DNA from: Platanthera guangdongensis
Taxonomy: Eukaryota > Streptophyta > Magnoliopsida > Asparagales > Orchidaceae
Assembly: GCA_039583875.1 (NCBI GenBank)
Contig: CM077150.1
Coordinates: forward strand, 49,552,261 to 49,616,260
Direction of reading: 5' to 3'
Length of the DNA: 64,000 nt
Position numbers and translations under genes: made by a program. The notes under the pieces were generated by a model that worked only from the letters and a program-made list of their open reading frames with translations, ran no database searches and had not been told where the DNA came from. Position 1 is the stretch's first letter, and every line of letters starts with the position of its first letter. Below, piece by piece: positions 32,358 to 45,386 of this stretch.

Positions 32358-35300
32358 CTAATCTTCTTTGTTGAGCATTCCAAGTTATGTTTTTAAGAAC
32401 AAGAACTTGGTCTCGTCCAGCGGCTTCGTGAAAATATCTGCAATTTGTCTGTCTGTAGAGACATACTGTAGATCTATATCCCCATGCTCCACATGCGCTC
32501 GGATGAAGTGATACCTCAGCTCTATGTGCTTTGTCCGGCTATGCGAGACTGGGTTGTTGGCTATTGCAATTGTGCTGGAAGAGTCGCAAAATAATGGAAT
32601 GTTCTGAAACTTCATATTGTAGTCTTCAAATTGATTCTTTATCCATAGCAGTTGTGCACAGCAACTGCCTACAGAGATATACTCTGACTCAGTTGTTGAG
32701 ATTGCAATACAGTTCTGCTTCTTGCTACTCCAAGAAATGAGCCTTCTTCCAAGGAATTAGCAAGTCTCGAAAGTGCTTTTCTTGTCGTCTTTGCTACCTA
32801 CAAAATCTACGTCTGAAAAACCAATTAGCTTGCTATCATTACTTCTTGGGTATCATAAGTCAAGATTCGGTGTACCTTTAAGGTATCTCAAAATCCGATT
32901 TGCAGCAGCGTAGTGAGATTCCTTAGAGTTCACTTGAAATCTAATACATACACATGTTGAGAACATTATATTCGGTCTACTAGCAGTAAGGAAGAGCAAT
33001 GATCTAATTATGCTTCTGTACTTGATTTCATCAAAAGGTTTCTCTTTTTCATCCTTGTCCAGAGACACAGTTGAACTCATTGGAGTCCTCATCGAGGTTG
33101 CGTTCTTCATTCCGAATTTCTTAATTAGCTCTTTGGTGAACTTAGTTTGCGAGATGAAAATTCCATCTTCAGATTGTTTCACCTAAGAAATACTTCAGCT
33201 CGCTCATACTGCTCATTTCAAACTTTCCTTATATAAGTTTAGAAAACTTCTTGCAGAGATTGTCGTCAGTAGAGCCAAAAATAATCTCGCCGACATAGAT
33301 TTGCACTAGCAAAATCTTGTCTTTTATTTCCCTAAAAAATAATGTTTTATCTATCTTTCTTCTTGTGAACTTGTTCCCAAGAAGAAAACTAGACAGTGTC
33401 TCATACCAAGCTCGGGGAGCTTGTTTCAGACCATATAAAGTTTTATGTAATAAGTAAACATGATCAGGAAAGTTAGAATCAACGAAACCTAGAGGTTGTA
33501 ACACATATACCTCTTCCTTTATGTCACCATTAAGGAAGGCAGACTTCACGTTCATTTAATAGACGATGAAGCCCTTAAGTGCAGCATATGCTAGTAATAA
33601 CCTGATGGCCTCCAGCCTTGCCACTGGAGCGTACGTCTGGTCGAAGTCGATTCCTTCTTCTTGACGATATCTTTGGCGACCAATCTGACTTTGTTCTTGA
33701 TGATTGTTTCATCCTCGTCCATCTTGTTCCTGTAGACCCATTTTGTCCCGATGACGTTCTTACCTTTGGGTCTTGGAGCAAGTTTCCATACTTGGCAACG
33801 CTTGAACTGATTTAGTTCTTCTTCCATCGTCATAATCCAAGATGCGTCTGAGTTTGCTTCCTCAAACTTCTTTGGTTCAACCTGTGAGAGAAAACTCAAG
33901 TAAAAATTTTCGTTAGTTGTACCTCAACGAGTTCTGACACCATCCCGGTGATCTCCTGTGATTTGGTGCATGGGGTGATCCTTCAGATGTCTGAGCTCTA
34001 AGGTCCTTGCATCTGGATTTTCTTCAATCATCGGAGTGACTTCATCAACTTGGACGATTTCTTCATCTTGATCATCAACCTCTCCAATAGGGGTTGGAGT
34101 GGTGATATTGATGAACTTTTCACCTTTATCTTCAGACAGTTCATCCAAGCTAAGTTCTTTCAACTTTGTACATGCATCTTCAATGAACACACAAGAAGAG
34201 TTGTCTTGCAGGAAGCTCGTCTCATCAAATACAACATGTATTGATTCTTTTACAATCAGAGTTTTTTTATTGAATATACTGCATGTCTTACTATAGCTAC
34301 TATATCCTACAAAAATACCTTCAAAGCTCTTTTTGCTGAACTTGATAGTATGATACTTGTCATTGTTAAGCACGAAGCACTTAAAACCAAAAATTCCAAA
34401 ATATGATAGTTGGTTTCCTGCCCTTTAGAAGTTCGTAAGGCGTCTTGTTGTTGTTTTTGTTAATGAGTGCTCGATTTTGTACGTGACATGCAGTGTTGAC
34501 GGCTTTAGGCCAGAAGTATTCCTGAAGTGAGGCTTCATTTAACATGGTCCTGCAGGCCTCTATGAGTGTTCTATTCTTTCTCGCAGTCACTCTGTTCTGT
34601 TGTGAAGTACGAGGAGAGGAAAACTCATGAAAGATACCCAAGTTTTCACAAAATTCTGTCATGGCCCCAGACTTGAACTCTGTTCCATTGTCATTTCAGA
34701 TTTTGACTACGAAACAGTTGTATTCATTCTGGACTTGCCTGCCAAAATTAGTAAAGATGTCGAAGGTATCTGACTTGTGTCTCAGAAAGAACACTCACGC
34801 AAAGCGCGAGTAATCATCAACAATTACCAATGTATAATCCTTACCTCCCAAGCTTCTAACTTGCAGTGGACCGAACAAGTCCCTATGCAGTAGATGTAAG
34901 CATTTATTAGAATCTTTGTCAATAACGCTTTTAAAGGTAGCCCTAATTTGCATGTCTTTTACATATGCATGACAAGGTCTATCTTTGACGTACTGCACAT
35001 TTGGGGCATCACGTACTAAATTCAGTGAAAATAATTTATTAATGGATTTGAAATTAATATGTGTTAGTCTCTTGTGTCATTGGTCAGCAAGAGATGCACT
35101 ATCTTTGGCTAAAAAACACACTGATGTAGAAGAGTCTATACAAATAAAATTTAAATAAAATATGTTTCTGCTTCGAGTGTCAGATAGAATCGTTTCCATA
35201 TTATCAACGGATTTTATCAAGCACTTATCAGCATAAAATTCAACTATGTATCCTTTATCGCAGAGTTAGCTTATGCTTATGAGATTTTGTTCTAATCCTT

Positions 35301-35520
35301 CAACATAAGCTACATCTGATAAGGATACACTACTGTTAGTGATCATACCATAGCCTTTAGTGATTCCTCGATCTGAACCTCCAAAGATGACCTTTGGCCC
35401 GTTCACGACTGTAGAATAGTTCTAAAGTAGGCTTCTTGTCCCGGTCATGTGCCGAGAGTATCCACTGTCCAAATACTAGATAGGCGTTTTGGTGGCCTTT
35501 GGACATACCTGCAATTATAA
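32358..35520 (-). pseudogene. pol: Pol of Sirevirus S (PR-IN-RT-RH)
   Basis: Protease with YLDSGYSRHMTG (about 35440-35485, catalytic Asp kept). Integrase with LHRDLFGP (about 34880) and SQQNRVTARKN, where the catalytic Glu is Ala (codon 34582-34584). Reverse transcriptase with KKFEEANSDASW (33899 downward), MNVKSAFLN (33555) and YVGE at 33286-33297 in place of YVDD. RNase H (33182-32385) with ATSMRTPMSSTVSLD, HSRTKHIELRYH and ADIFTKPLDE, ending after a one-base shift at about 32358. Several frameshifts. Collinear with B pol at 18439-21654, which keeps YVDD and the integrase Glu but has lost the protease Asp. Confidence 0.92.
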
Positions 35521-37842
35521 ATCAGTTTGCCTTAGGAACCCAAACACGTTTGAGTCATTGGTCTCGTGTTAGAACACTCCCCCTACAAGTATTAGCATTA
35601 TGAGCGGTCATTCTCATATTGCTAACATGAGAAGTTACAAAATTCCTGGGATTAAACCAGTAGTCAATGGCAAAATGATCAATCTTGCCACAGCACTAAT
35701 AGTCAAACTTGTTGTATCTTTGCCTTAGATTCTCCTGCTTGACCTTTTGAGATGGTGGTCAAGCAAGGGCAGCATTCTTGGAGGAAAAAGCTTCATGGTG
35801 ATGACAATCACATGATTTCTTCTCCTTCAATGGCTTTTCCACAACGGGCTTTACCTTTGGTGCTTTCTTGAAGTTATGACCGTGATTGAAAGGGTCATAG
35901 CTCTGAAGAATGACTTCTTCATAAGGTGCCTTAAAGACACTCTCTCCAAAGTTTCTGGGGCGAGTCCATCATTGGTAGCGGGACTTGGGTTCCACATAGG
36001 TAGGCCTAGTCAAGTGACCATAGAATGAGTCAAGATCAAACTCGTTTGTAGGAAAGATGACCTTCTTGAAAGAAGTCTAATCTTGATGGGCTTTCCCCCT
36101 TTTTTTGTCAAAACCTTCTTGGCGGCCTTATTCTTTCTTTGAGCCTTATTCCACCTAAAAGATTTATTAGGAGCTTCTACATGGCCTAGTCCAACACCTT
36201 TGGCCTTAGCTGAGAATTCAGCAACGAAAGGAAGAACAGTCTTAGGCTTCGAGAAACTTTCGACAAGTTTCTTTTCAGCAGCGAGTTATTTTTCCAACTC
36301 TTTGATGATGTTCTCTTTTAAGTCAAGGTGCTCAAAAGCTTTGTTATATTCTTCAATGACAGCATTGAAGTTTTCTCTGAGCGAGACAGTCTTAGCGACT
36401 TCCTCTCTTAGAGTGCTCTCTTCAGCTTTCAGAGACTTTATCTCTTTAGCTTGAATTTTCACGACTCGTCGACATTTATCGTAAGCCATGATTAACTCTT
36501 TATACTGGGTCATGAGTTCAGACTCATCGTTAGAAGAGATGTCCTCACGATCATGCTCAGAAACATCAGAATCGGAAAGAGCAGTGTGAGAGTTTACCTT
36601 TCCAGTGAACTGGGGCTCTTGTTCATCATATGTTTGAGCCATAAGCCCAAAGTAGGCTTCTTCTTCACTCGACTCAGATGAGTCGGAGTCACTAAGAGTT
36701 TTGCCCTTCTTGGCTATCAGGCTCTTCTCTGTCCTCTTCTTATTGTATGAGGACTTCTTTCCTTCTCTCTTTTCACTCTCCTTCTTCTTGTGGGAGCAGT
36801 CAGCAATGACATGACCTGCCTTATTACAATAGTAACAAACGATGTCAGTAGAAATATGTTTGTTCGGTTTAGAAACATACCTGTCATGGCTGCATTTTCG
36901 GTGTCGATCATCATCATGTCGTGATCTTCTATAGGAGGCATTCTTGCCTTTCCATTGCTTTTTTTTGTTCAAGAATTTCTTGAACTGTCATGAGAGTAGA
37001 GAGAACTCTCCTTCAGATAGCTCAGAGCCTGAGGTACTCGGCTCCGAGATTTCTTCTTCACTAACTTATTGTGCAGGGGCAGGAGAGGCAGTCTTTGACT
37101 TCCTTGAGGTGTCTGCCTTTCTAACAACAGACTTATACTTGGATGCAGACCTGCACTTCTCTTCTTCAGCATTTCTTGTGTTGAGTTGAAGCTCATATGA
37201 CATTAGCTTCCCGAAGAGATTCTGCGGGTCCGTCTCAGCTAGTTTTCCAAACTCCCGGATAGCACAGACCTTGTTATCCCATTTCATGGTTAGGGATCTC
37301 AAGAATTTATCATTTTGCTCTCCGTTTGTGAAGACTCGGTCATATACCCTTAGGCCATTAACTATCTTGAAGAAGTTTTCAAAAGTGTCAGCAATGGTGT
37401 CCTTGTGTGCTTGTCGGAAGGCTTCATATTTCTGATTCAGAAGGGATCTTCTATCATCCCTAACTTCTTTTGTACCTTCCATCAAAGTGACTAGGGACTG
37501 TCACATCTCCTAGGCAGACTGGCAGTGGATCAAGTTCTGCAACATAGAGTCATCGACTGCACTTGCTATTATGTTCTTGGCCTTTTTATCTAAAGACACG
37601 AGTGCAATCTCGTCTTTGTCATGATCCATCAATTTCTTTGGAATTTTCTTTGTTGGATCGACAGTGGAGACGGTCATGGGAATGTAAGGACCTTCTTCAA
37701 CGATCATGAAGATCCTAGGATCCACAGCTTCTGTGAAAAATTTGATTCTTTCTTTCCATATGGGAAAGTTATTCTTGGTGCACAATGGAAACTTGGCAAA
37801 ATCTTTAGCCTTGTCCATGCTTGGAAAATTCTCAAAAGACAA
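35521..37842 (-). pseudogene. gag: Gag of Sirevirus S
   Basis: It starts at ATG 37842 (MSFENFPSMDKAKDF) and reads WKERIKFFTEAVDPRI and SAVDDSMLQNLIHCQSA before two stops near 37505. It resumes at 37485 (MEGTKEVRDDRRSLLNQKYEAF) and again from 36972 with zinc knuckle CYYCNKAGHVIADC (about 36810-36850), an SDSDSSESSEEEAYFGLMAQ acidic tract and a coiled-coil-like end (36286-36480). Between 35521 and 36285 lies a degenerate tail with a second knuckle-like motif near 35690. It serves as the reference for the split gag of B. Confidence 0.85.
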
Positions 37843-37888
37843 CTAGTCAGATCTGATCAAGGTGTTAACCTTTTATTGATCAACCTGG

Positions 37889-37901
37889 CTCTGATATCAA
37901 T
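37889..37901 (-). promoter_or_regulatory. Primer-binding site of S
   Basis: On the element strand, ATTGATATCAGAGCC follows the LTR end ACTTTCA. It is the tRNA-iMet complement with one change (TGGTATC to TGATATC). Confidence 0.75.
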
Positions 37902-38617
37902 TGAAAGTGTTCAGTTGTCTACCTAAATCACCTAGAGGGGGTGAATAGGTGAGTTGTGCGTCTTTTTGCGGAATAAAAATTTAGAGATCTAAGCACACAA
38001 TTATTAACCAAGCAATCACAGACGACAAAAGATTTATAGTGGTTCCCCAACCTTGGGTACATCTACTTTCCCTCACCGATCTAGCAAAGAACTAGACTCG
38101 GCTACTCCATTATCTCGGATTGAAAACCAATCCTACGTCTCGGAACAAAGTTCATACAATCTCGATGCACAACACGGATCTACACTCGGAAGGTAAAACT
38201 TCCTACAACTCGGAGACAAAAAAACTCCTACACTCGGAGAGAAATCTCCTACAAGAATGAAATGGAGTAAATATGAAATACAAACAGATTTATTTCACAG
38301 ATCTGAAAATCTCGGTCAATGTCTTCCTCTTGATCTTTAAGGTTTTCTCAGAAACTATTGAAGAAGATGGCTCAGCAAGAACTTGATCTAGAATTCTTTG
38401 ACTTCACACGATTAGATGGATGATGAGGAATGAAAAGCGATCTCGATATGGAAGTCTTCTTGATCTGAATCTCTGAATCGAAAACCCTAGCCGATTATTG
38501 TGTGATGAAGATCGGCGGTGGCGGCTTCCGTTTTTTAGACAGAGAGAATGAGATTCAGAAAATACTTAGAATAAAACTTGAAAGCACTTATTAGGGTTAC
38601 TCGGTTTTGACAATACC

Positions 38618-38626
38618 TTATATAAG
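38618..38626 (-). promoter_or_regulatory. TATA box, 5' LTR of S
   Basis: TTATATAAG (CTTATATAAGG on the element strand), about 130 bp downstream of the CTCGAG array. Promoter of the genomic transcript if functional. Confidence 0.55.
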
Positions 38627-38755
38627 ATCTCTGTAACGGTCATAATTAGCTTTAATGACATACACGTGGATCAATCACGTCAAGGTTATTTGAAATTTCC
38701 GTCAAATCTGGACTTAGCAAATTTCCTGAAAAGAATGACTGAAATAGCAATTACC

Positions 38756-39476
38756 TACTCGAGTATTATTCTGATTACTCAAGAGAATAGAGTAAGATTA
38801 CTCGAGTAAATAACATAGAGAAAATCCAGAAATGATGAGCAACTACTCGAGTACACAAAGACTTACTCGAGTGCTAACATAGTTACTCGAGATGTGGAGT
38901 TGAACTACTCGAGTACAAGAAGTACTACTCGAGAGAATAGAAATTAACTACTCGATAGGTAGAAAGAATACTCGAGTCAAAGACTTGGAATATTTTTGGG
39001 AGAAGAGTCCGGGTTACTCGAGTAGTGGAACTGGACTACTCGAGAGGAAATAAATTACTCGAGTACATGAATATTAATACTCGAGTAATGGACTTAGAAA
39101 AATTTTAAGGGAGAAAAATCTTATCACTCGAGTATTTAATCTGGACTACTCGAGTAGTAGATGGACTACTCGAGTACATAAACTTGACTACTCGAGTGAA
39201 GTAAAATTACACGAAATCCTGTCTTCTGTAACTTGAGACAAAAGACTAATCTACTCGAGTACTTATATGACCACTCGAGTAAATGACTTAGAGACATTTC
39301 TAGAGAGGAAATTCTGTTAACTCGAGAATAAAAGATGATCTACTCGAGTAATTGACTTGGCTACTCGAGAGCTATAATTTGACTACTCAAGAGCTAATTT
39401 TCTTACTCGAGTACAGATATATTTACTTGAGTATTGACTAAGTGTTTCACTCGAGTATATAAGTAACTACTCGAGT
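38756..39476 (-). repeat. CTCGAG array in the 5' LTR of S
   Basis: The paired copy of the 26546-27296 array. Unit order and spacing are retained; a few sites have decayed (ACTCAAGAG, ACTCGATAG, ACTTGAG). Confidence 0.9.
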
Positions 39477-39906
39477 AAAATACTTAGCAAAAATTTATTC
39501 AACAGAATTTTCTCTTCTTTAAAGAATTCAGCAACAAGTCTTTCTTCAATCAGTCATAATGCTTGAAAATGAAGTGTATCCAAATAGAGAGGCTACACAT
39601 GAGTCAACACCATGGATCACATAATGATGGATTACATTGTATGATCATGTGTTTGGTGACCCATTGTAGACTGACAATGATCTACACTTGGCAATAAAGT
39701 CCTGCAAACACATAACTCAAACAAAACATCAAATATAACTTAATTCATCATAGTTCAAGGGTAATTTCACCAAATCTGGGTTAATGTGGATACAATACCC
39801 AACACCAACTGTTCCAAAAGCCCGGACTGTTGGAAAGGGTGCTACTTAATTTCTTAAATAAGTAGCAGAGCACCACAGATCATGTGAAGGAACGTCGGAC
39901 CCAACA

Positions 39907-41260
39907 CAGATATCGATCACCTGAATTAATACCTTTAAACCTAGAGATCGAACGGACGTGTAGACAGAATTGGCAAATGATTCGATTAGGAAACAATAAC
40001 GCGATAATAATGAATCCTAACAATCAAAACGCTCCCAATGAAGTTAATCGGGAGGATTTAGGACAAGAGGGTGCGGTGGAACAGAACGTACAACCCGCTG
40101 AGGTTAGGAGAACCTGCAGAGAATATAATATGCATTTTAGTGGAGGGATCCATTATAGCATCATTAAGCCGGTCATCGAGGCGAACAACTTCAAAATTTA
40201 TTCCATGGCTATGAACTTAGTCCAACAAAAACAATTTAGTGAACTTAGTCATGAGGACCTTAATTCTCATATACGGACTTTCATGGATGTGTGTGACGCA
40301 TTCAAGATTAATGGTGCATTAGACGAGGCAAGTAGACTACGCTTGTTCTCATTCTCCTTGGATGGTAGAGCAAAAGAGTGGCTTGATTCACAACATGGCC
40401 TCACCACTTGGTTACAAGTGGTAGAGAAATTCTTGGCCAAGTATTTCCCACCCGCTAAAACCGCAAGGTTAATGCGGGATATAACTAACTTTACTCAAAG
40501 GAATGGGGAAACGCTCTATGATGCGTGGGAGAGAATCAAGGAGCTATTACGTAAGTGTCCTCATCACGGATTGTCCATACACCAACAAATATGGACCTTT
40601 TATAATGGCCTCCAAACATTTATCATGATTCAGGTAGATGGAGCTGCGGAAGGATCTCTCATGGGCAAATACCCTGAGGATGCATATGTCATCTTAGAGG
40701 ACTTATCCTCTAACAATTACCAATCATTTGAGAGACAAGTTCCTTCCTCTTCTGCGAGTGGATTTTACCAAGTAGACCAACTGAACTCATTTGCTGCACA
40801 AATGACTTCCCAATTTAACATCATTAACAAGAGATTAGACGTGTTAACTTTAAATCATAATCAGATGAACCCACAAGTGAATAGCATTATGACACCTCTT
40901 ATCACAAACCCTTCATTTACTATTGAGCAACTAGTAAGCAACCCGAGCCCTAGTTATAATGAAGAAATTAACTTCATAGGAGGGAAACTTAGGTATAATA
41001 ACAATAACAATGCAATCCCAAATTATTATAACCTGGAGTTGCGAAACCATCCTAAATTCTCTTGGAAGAACAATATCGGAATGGCATACCCACCCGATTT
41101 CAACTCAAACCAACGTCCACCCCAGCATAATAACTACAATCAACAAGGACCTTCTAGGAAATATTCTGATGAGTTGATTGTCGAATCAATCCAGAAGAGT
41201 GACGCCCGCATCTTTAGTTTAGAGGGTTCCTTACTGGTAATTGAAATGGAATTGGGATAG
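39907..41260 (+). pseudogene. gag: Gag of the Athila-type element
   Basis: An open stretch of about 450 codons. It begins RSPELIPLNLEIER (Athila gag N-terminus) and contains HFSGGIHYSIIKPVIEANNFKI, LFSFSLDGRAKEWLDSQ and FLAKYFPPAKTARLMRDITNFTQ, the Ty3-type gag core. The frame stays open through an asparagine-rich tail to a stop at 41258-41260. Its true start codon is about 14.5 kb upstream at 25380, cut off by the TRIM insertion, so the current frame opens within TRIM LTR2. Otherwise well preserved. Confidence 0.85.
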
Positions 41261-41263
41261 ATT

Positions 41264-44200
41264 GTGAGTGCATTGAGCCTTAGACCCCAAGGAACACTTC
41301 CAACGGACACCATTCCAAATCCGAAGGGAGATAATCAACACTGTAAGGCGGTCACTTTAAGGAGTGGCAAGGAGTTGATGGTAGCACCGGAGAAAGAACA
41401 TTCTAGGATGAATAATGAAGGAAATGGGTTGGAGGAGGCTAGTCCTAAGGTGTCTAGTGAGGAGCTAAGACAAGAAGAGAATGTTAGCGAAAGAGTGAAG
41501 GTGTTAGGAGAAAAGGAGTGTGAGTCAACCGTTGAAAATTCAAAGAAGAAGAGTTGTCTGATAGTTTATCCACCACCACCATTCCCTCAACGGTTAAGGA
41601 AAAGTAAAATAGACCATCAATTCCAAAAATTTGTGGAGATATTTATGAAATTGCAAATCAATATCCCTTTCGCGGAATTATTGGAACAAATGCCAAGCTA
41701 CATGAAATTCATGAAGGATATCCTATTGAAGAAGAGAAGATTCGGAACGAATGAGACAGCGGCATTCACTCAAGAGTGCAACGTCATTCTCCAAAAAAGA
41801 CTCTCACTCAAGTTGAAAGATCCAGAGAGCTTCACTATTCCATGTTCCATATACAAATTGAGGGAAAATCATTATGTGATCTAGGGGCGAGCATTAACTT
41901 AATGTCATTATCGATATATAGAAAGCTTGGTTTGGGAGAAATATCCAAAACTTTCATAACCTTGCAACTGGCTGATAGAACCCTAACATTTCCGAAATGG
42001 ATAGTTGAGGATGTACTAGTAAAGGTGGATAAGTTTATTATTCCGGCAGATTTCGGGGAATTAGATATGGAAAAAGACAAGGAAGTTCCTATTATCATAG
42101 GGAGACCGTTCCTAGCCACAGGTAGGACGTTGATTGATGTGCAAAAGGGAGAATTGACAATGTGAGTGAACGATGAGCAAGTAACATTTAACTTACTTAA
42201 GGCAATCAAGTTTCCCCATTGAGAGGAGGACAACATGGAGGTGATAAATCATGTGTCCATTTATGATTATGAGTCGACTCGCTCATTGTCTGATGAACAA
42301 GATGTTTTATTGACTCACATATTGATAGAGGAGGATTTATCCGAGGGGGAGGAAGAAGTTAAAGAATGCTTACAAGCATTTGAGAAGCAGACTGCTTGGT
42401 TTCGTAAGCCGGAGCCACAGAGATGCCCGAGAAGTCCACCTTAGTAAAGCCTTCCATTGTTGAGCCACCATCATTAGAGTTAAAACCCCTTCACGAGCAC
42501 CTTTCTTATGCGTATCTAGGTGAGAACGATACTCTACTGGTAATCGTTAAATCCAAATTAGAACCGGAACAACTACTAAAGCTTATTGAACTTTTAAAAT
42601 GATACTAGTTGGCAGTAGGTTGGACCATAGCAGATATCCGGGGAATCAACCCATCATTATGCATGCATAAGATCCGCTTGGAGGAATCTTGCAATGGATC
42701 GATTGAACCCCAACACCGTCTAAGCGCACCGATGAAGGAGGTAATAAGGAAAGAAATCATTAAATGGCTAGATGCAGGGGTCATCTACCCCATCTCAGAT
42801 AGCTCGTGGGCGTCACCGGTGCAGTTTGGCCCAAAGAAAGGAGGGATGATGGTAGTAAGGAACGAGAAGGGTGAGTTAGTATCCACTAGAACAGTTACTG
42901 GGTGGGAGATTTTCATAGACTATAGGAAGTTAAATAAAGCCACCAAGAAGGATTATTTTCCCCTTCCTTTCATCGATCAAATCTTGGATAAACTGGCGGG
43001 GAATGAGTTCTTCTGCTTTCTCGATGATTACTCTGGTTACAATCAGATTATGGTAGACCCGGAGGATCAATAGAAAACTACTTTCACCTGCCCCTTTGGG
43101 ACGTTTGCATTTAGAATGTTGCCCTTTGGTTTATGTAACCCCCCGACCACTTTCCGGCGTTGCGTAATAGGGCTCATCGCGGACCTTCTAGAAGAGGGCG
43201 AAGACCCTAAGGATTACGACATTGAGGTTTATATGGATGATTTCTCCATCTTTGGAAAGTCATTTGAGGCTTGCTTGGTCTGCCTAAAGAGGGTGCTCGC
43301 GCGGTTTGTGGTGACTAATGTGGCGTTGAACTGGGAGAAATGTCACTTCATGGTTCGTGAAGGGATAGTTTTGGGCCACCATGTCTCTAGGAGTGGGTTA
43401 GGTATGGATATGGCGAAGTTAGGCATGATAGAGCAGTTACCTCCACCCAAAAATGTGAAGATATTGAGGAGCTTCTTTGGACACACCGGTTTCTACCGTC
43501 GATTTATCAAAGACTTCACAAAAATAGCAAAGTCGTTGAGTGGTTTATTGGAAAAGGACGCGAAATTTTATTTCAGTGATGAGTGTTTAGAAGAGTCCAA
43601 TGAGCTAAAAAACTGTTTGACCACGACACCTATCGTTGTGACACCTGATTGGAAATAGTCGTTTGTTTTGATGTGTGACGCAAGTGATTATGTAGTGGGA
43701 GTTGTCTTGGGAAAAATGTGGGAGAAGATATTCCATGTGATAGCCTAAGCTAGCAAAACCCTCATTGACGCCCAAGTCAACTACACTACCACCGAGAAAG
43801 AATTATTAGTGGTAATCTTCGCGTTCGAGAAGTTTAGGTCTTATCTTCTATGCACGAAGGTTATAGTGTACACCGACCATGCTGTAATTCTTTATCTTAT
43901 GGAGAAACGAGATGCGAAACCTTGATTGATCAGGTGGGTACTTATATTACAAGAGTTTGATGTGGAAATCAAAGATAGGAAAGGAACGGAAAATCCGGTA
44001 GTAGACCATCTATCTAAGATTGAGAACACTACCCAATCATTACCTCTTGAGATCGATGAGAGATTCCTTAATGAGTGGTTGTTGGCCATAGATGAGGGCT
44101 CAACACCTTGGTATGCGGACTTTGTAAACTATTTAGCAAACAACATTATGTCACCTGAATTACCTTATCAACAAAAGAAGCGATTTTTACATCAGGTGAG

Positions 44201-45386
44201 ATCTTACATGTGGGATGATCCCTTGTTGTTCAAAGTTGGCTCTAACGGAATTATGCAGAGATGCATACCCGAGGAGGAGATGAGAGCGATATTAGAAAAG
44301 TGTCATAGCTCCCCTTATGGAGGTCATTTCAAGTGAACGAGGACGGCAATGAAGGTGCTTGAGGCTGGATTCTTTTGGCCTAATTTATTTAGGGATGCTA
44401 ATGTATTTGTGAAGCAATGCAATAGATGCCAACGAAGTGAGAATATACGTAGGAATGAAGGAGTGCCCATGAATATAATGCTGGAAGTCGAATTATTTGA
44501 TGTATGGGGTATAGATTTCATGGGACCGTTCGTGAACTCAAATGATAACCTATTCATATTATTGGTTGTGGACTATGTATCTAAGTGGGTAAGAGCGATC
44601 ACGACGCCCATGAATGACGCCAAAGTAGTCATTAACTTTTTAAGACACCATATATTCAATCGATTCGGAATACCTTGAGCAATTCTGAGTGATGGAGGAA
44701 GTCATTTCTGCAATAATCAGTTCACTGCATTACTAAAAAAATTTGGGATAACTCATAAAGTTACGCTAGTATATCATACCCAGACAAATGGGTTAGCGGA
44801 AGTATCCAATAGGGAGATTAAGACGATTCTAGAAAAGATGGTGAGCACCAATCATAGAGACTGGTCACAAAAGCTTGTCGATGCATTATGGATGTATCGC
44901 ACTGCTTTTAAAACCCCCATTGGATTAACCCCGTACTGGATGGTCTATGGAAAGTCTTGTCATCTGCCTCTAGAATTAAAACACCGGGCATTCTGAGCGA
45001 TTAAGAAAATAAATTATGATTTTTTTGATGCCGGTAAGAAGAGACTTTTACAATTGAATGAACTAAAGAAGATTCGGATGCAGACATATGAAAACTCGAC
45101 AATTTATAAAGAGCGCACAAAAAGATGGCATGATCGACGCATGAAGGAAAAACACTTTCAGCCAGGACAACTTGTTCTTTTATTCAACTCTCGCTTAAAA
45201 TTGTTCCCCGGGAAGCTCAAGTCACGCTGGTCGGGCCCGTTTCAGGTTAAAACTATGCATCCTTACGGAGCTGTGACCATTTTAAATGAAATTGATGAGA
45301 CTGAGTTTAAGGTGAATGAAGAGAGACCGAAGTTATATTTGGGAAGCGACGACGACCGAGCGGTGTCATGTGTAGTGCTTCTCTAG
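41264..45386 (+). pseudogene. pol: Pol of the Athila-type element (PR-RT-RH-IN)
   Basis: A linker (41264-41884) includes the PPPFPQRLRKSK motif common before Athila protease. Protease: LCDLGASINLMSLSIYRKLGLGE (about 41865-41935) and PIIIGRPFLATGRTLID. Reverse transcriptase: 42609-43658, with IDYRKLNKATKKDYFPLPFIDQ and YMDDFSIFG (43230-43241); a single stop at 43071-43073 separates two RT parts. RNase H: 43660-44090, with stops. Integrase: H2C2 site around CNRCQRSENI (44415-44450), WGIDFMGPF (44505), SDGGSHF (44690) and a C-terminal part to 45386 (LFPGKLKSRWSGPFQV). Frame broken at 41884, 42165, 42444, 43073, 43658, 44336 and 44678. Confidence 0.9.

Larger units (their letters stand above)
25725..39804 (-). 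mobile_element. Sirevirus-type Copia element S, minus strand
   Basis: Read right to left: 5' LTR (37902-39804), primer site, gag, pol, spacer with motif array, aORF, polypurine tract, 3' LTR (25725-27614). It inserted in TRIM LTR2 after CCAAC. The right junction is intact; the left junction has lost 26 bp between two TACC copies, which removed the target duplicate and the first ~18-22 bp of that LTR. A Harbinger-like element (29767-31364) sits in the aORF. RT has YVGE for YVDD, and the integrase Glu is Ala, so the copy is inactive. Confidence 0.92.
37902..39804 (-). repeat. 5' LTR of Sirevirus S (right copy)
   Basis: 1903 bp, complete, TGAAAG...CCAACA on the plus strand. It contains the CTCGAG array (38756-39476), the TATA box CTTATATAAGG on the element strand (38617-38627) and U5 ACTCGGA repeats. 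The right border abuts TRIM sequence CCAACTGTTCC, whose first five bases would be the target duplicate. Confidence 0.92.
25390..39906 (-). mobile_element. TRIM element (516 bp of its own), split by Sirevirus S
   Basis: LTR1 is 25390-25510 (121 bp, TGTAGG...TCAACA). The internal region is 25511-25705. LTR2 is 25706-25724 plus 39805-39906 (19 + 102 = 121 bp). Read on the minus strand, the internal region starts with TTTGGTATCAGAGGAG (primer site) and ends in a run of about 14 G (polypurine tract). Flanks are CACAT (25385-25389) and CAGAT (39907-39911), a target duplication with one change. It encodes no protein, so it would depend on other elements. About 14.1 kb of this interval is the inserted Sirevirus. 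Confidence 0.85.
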
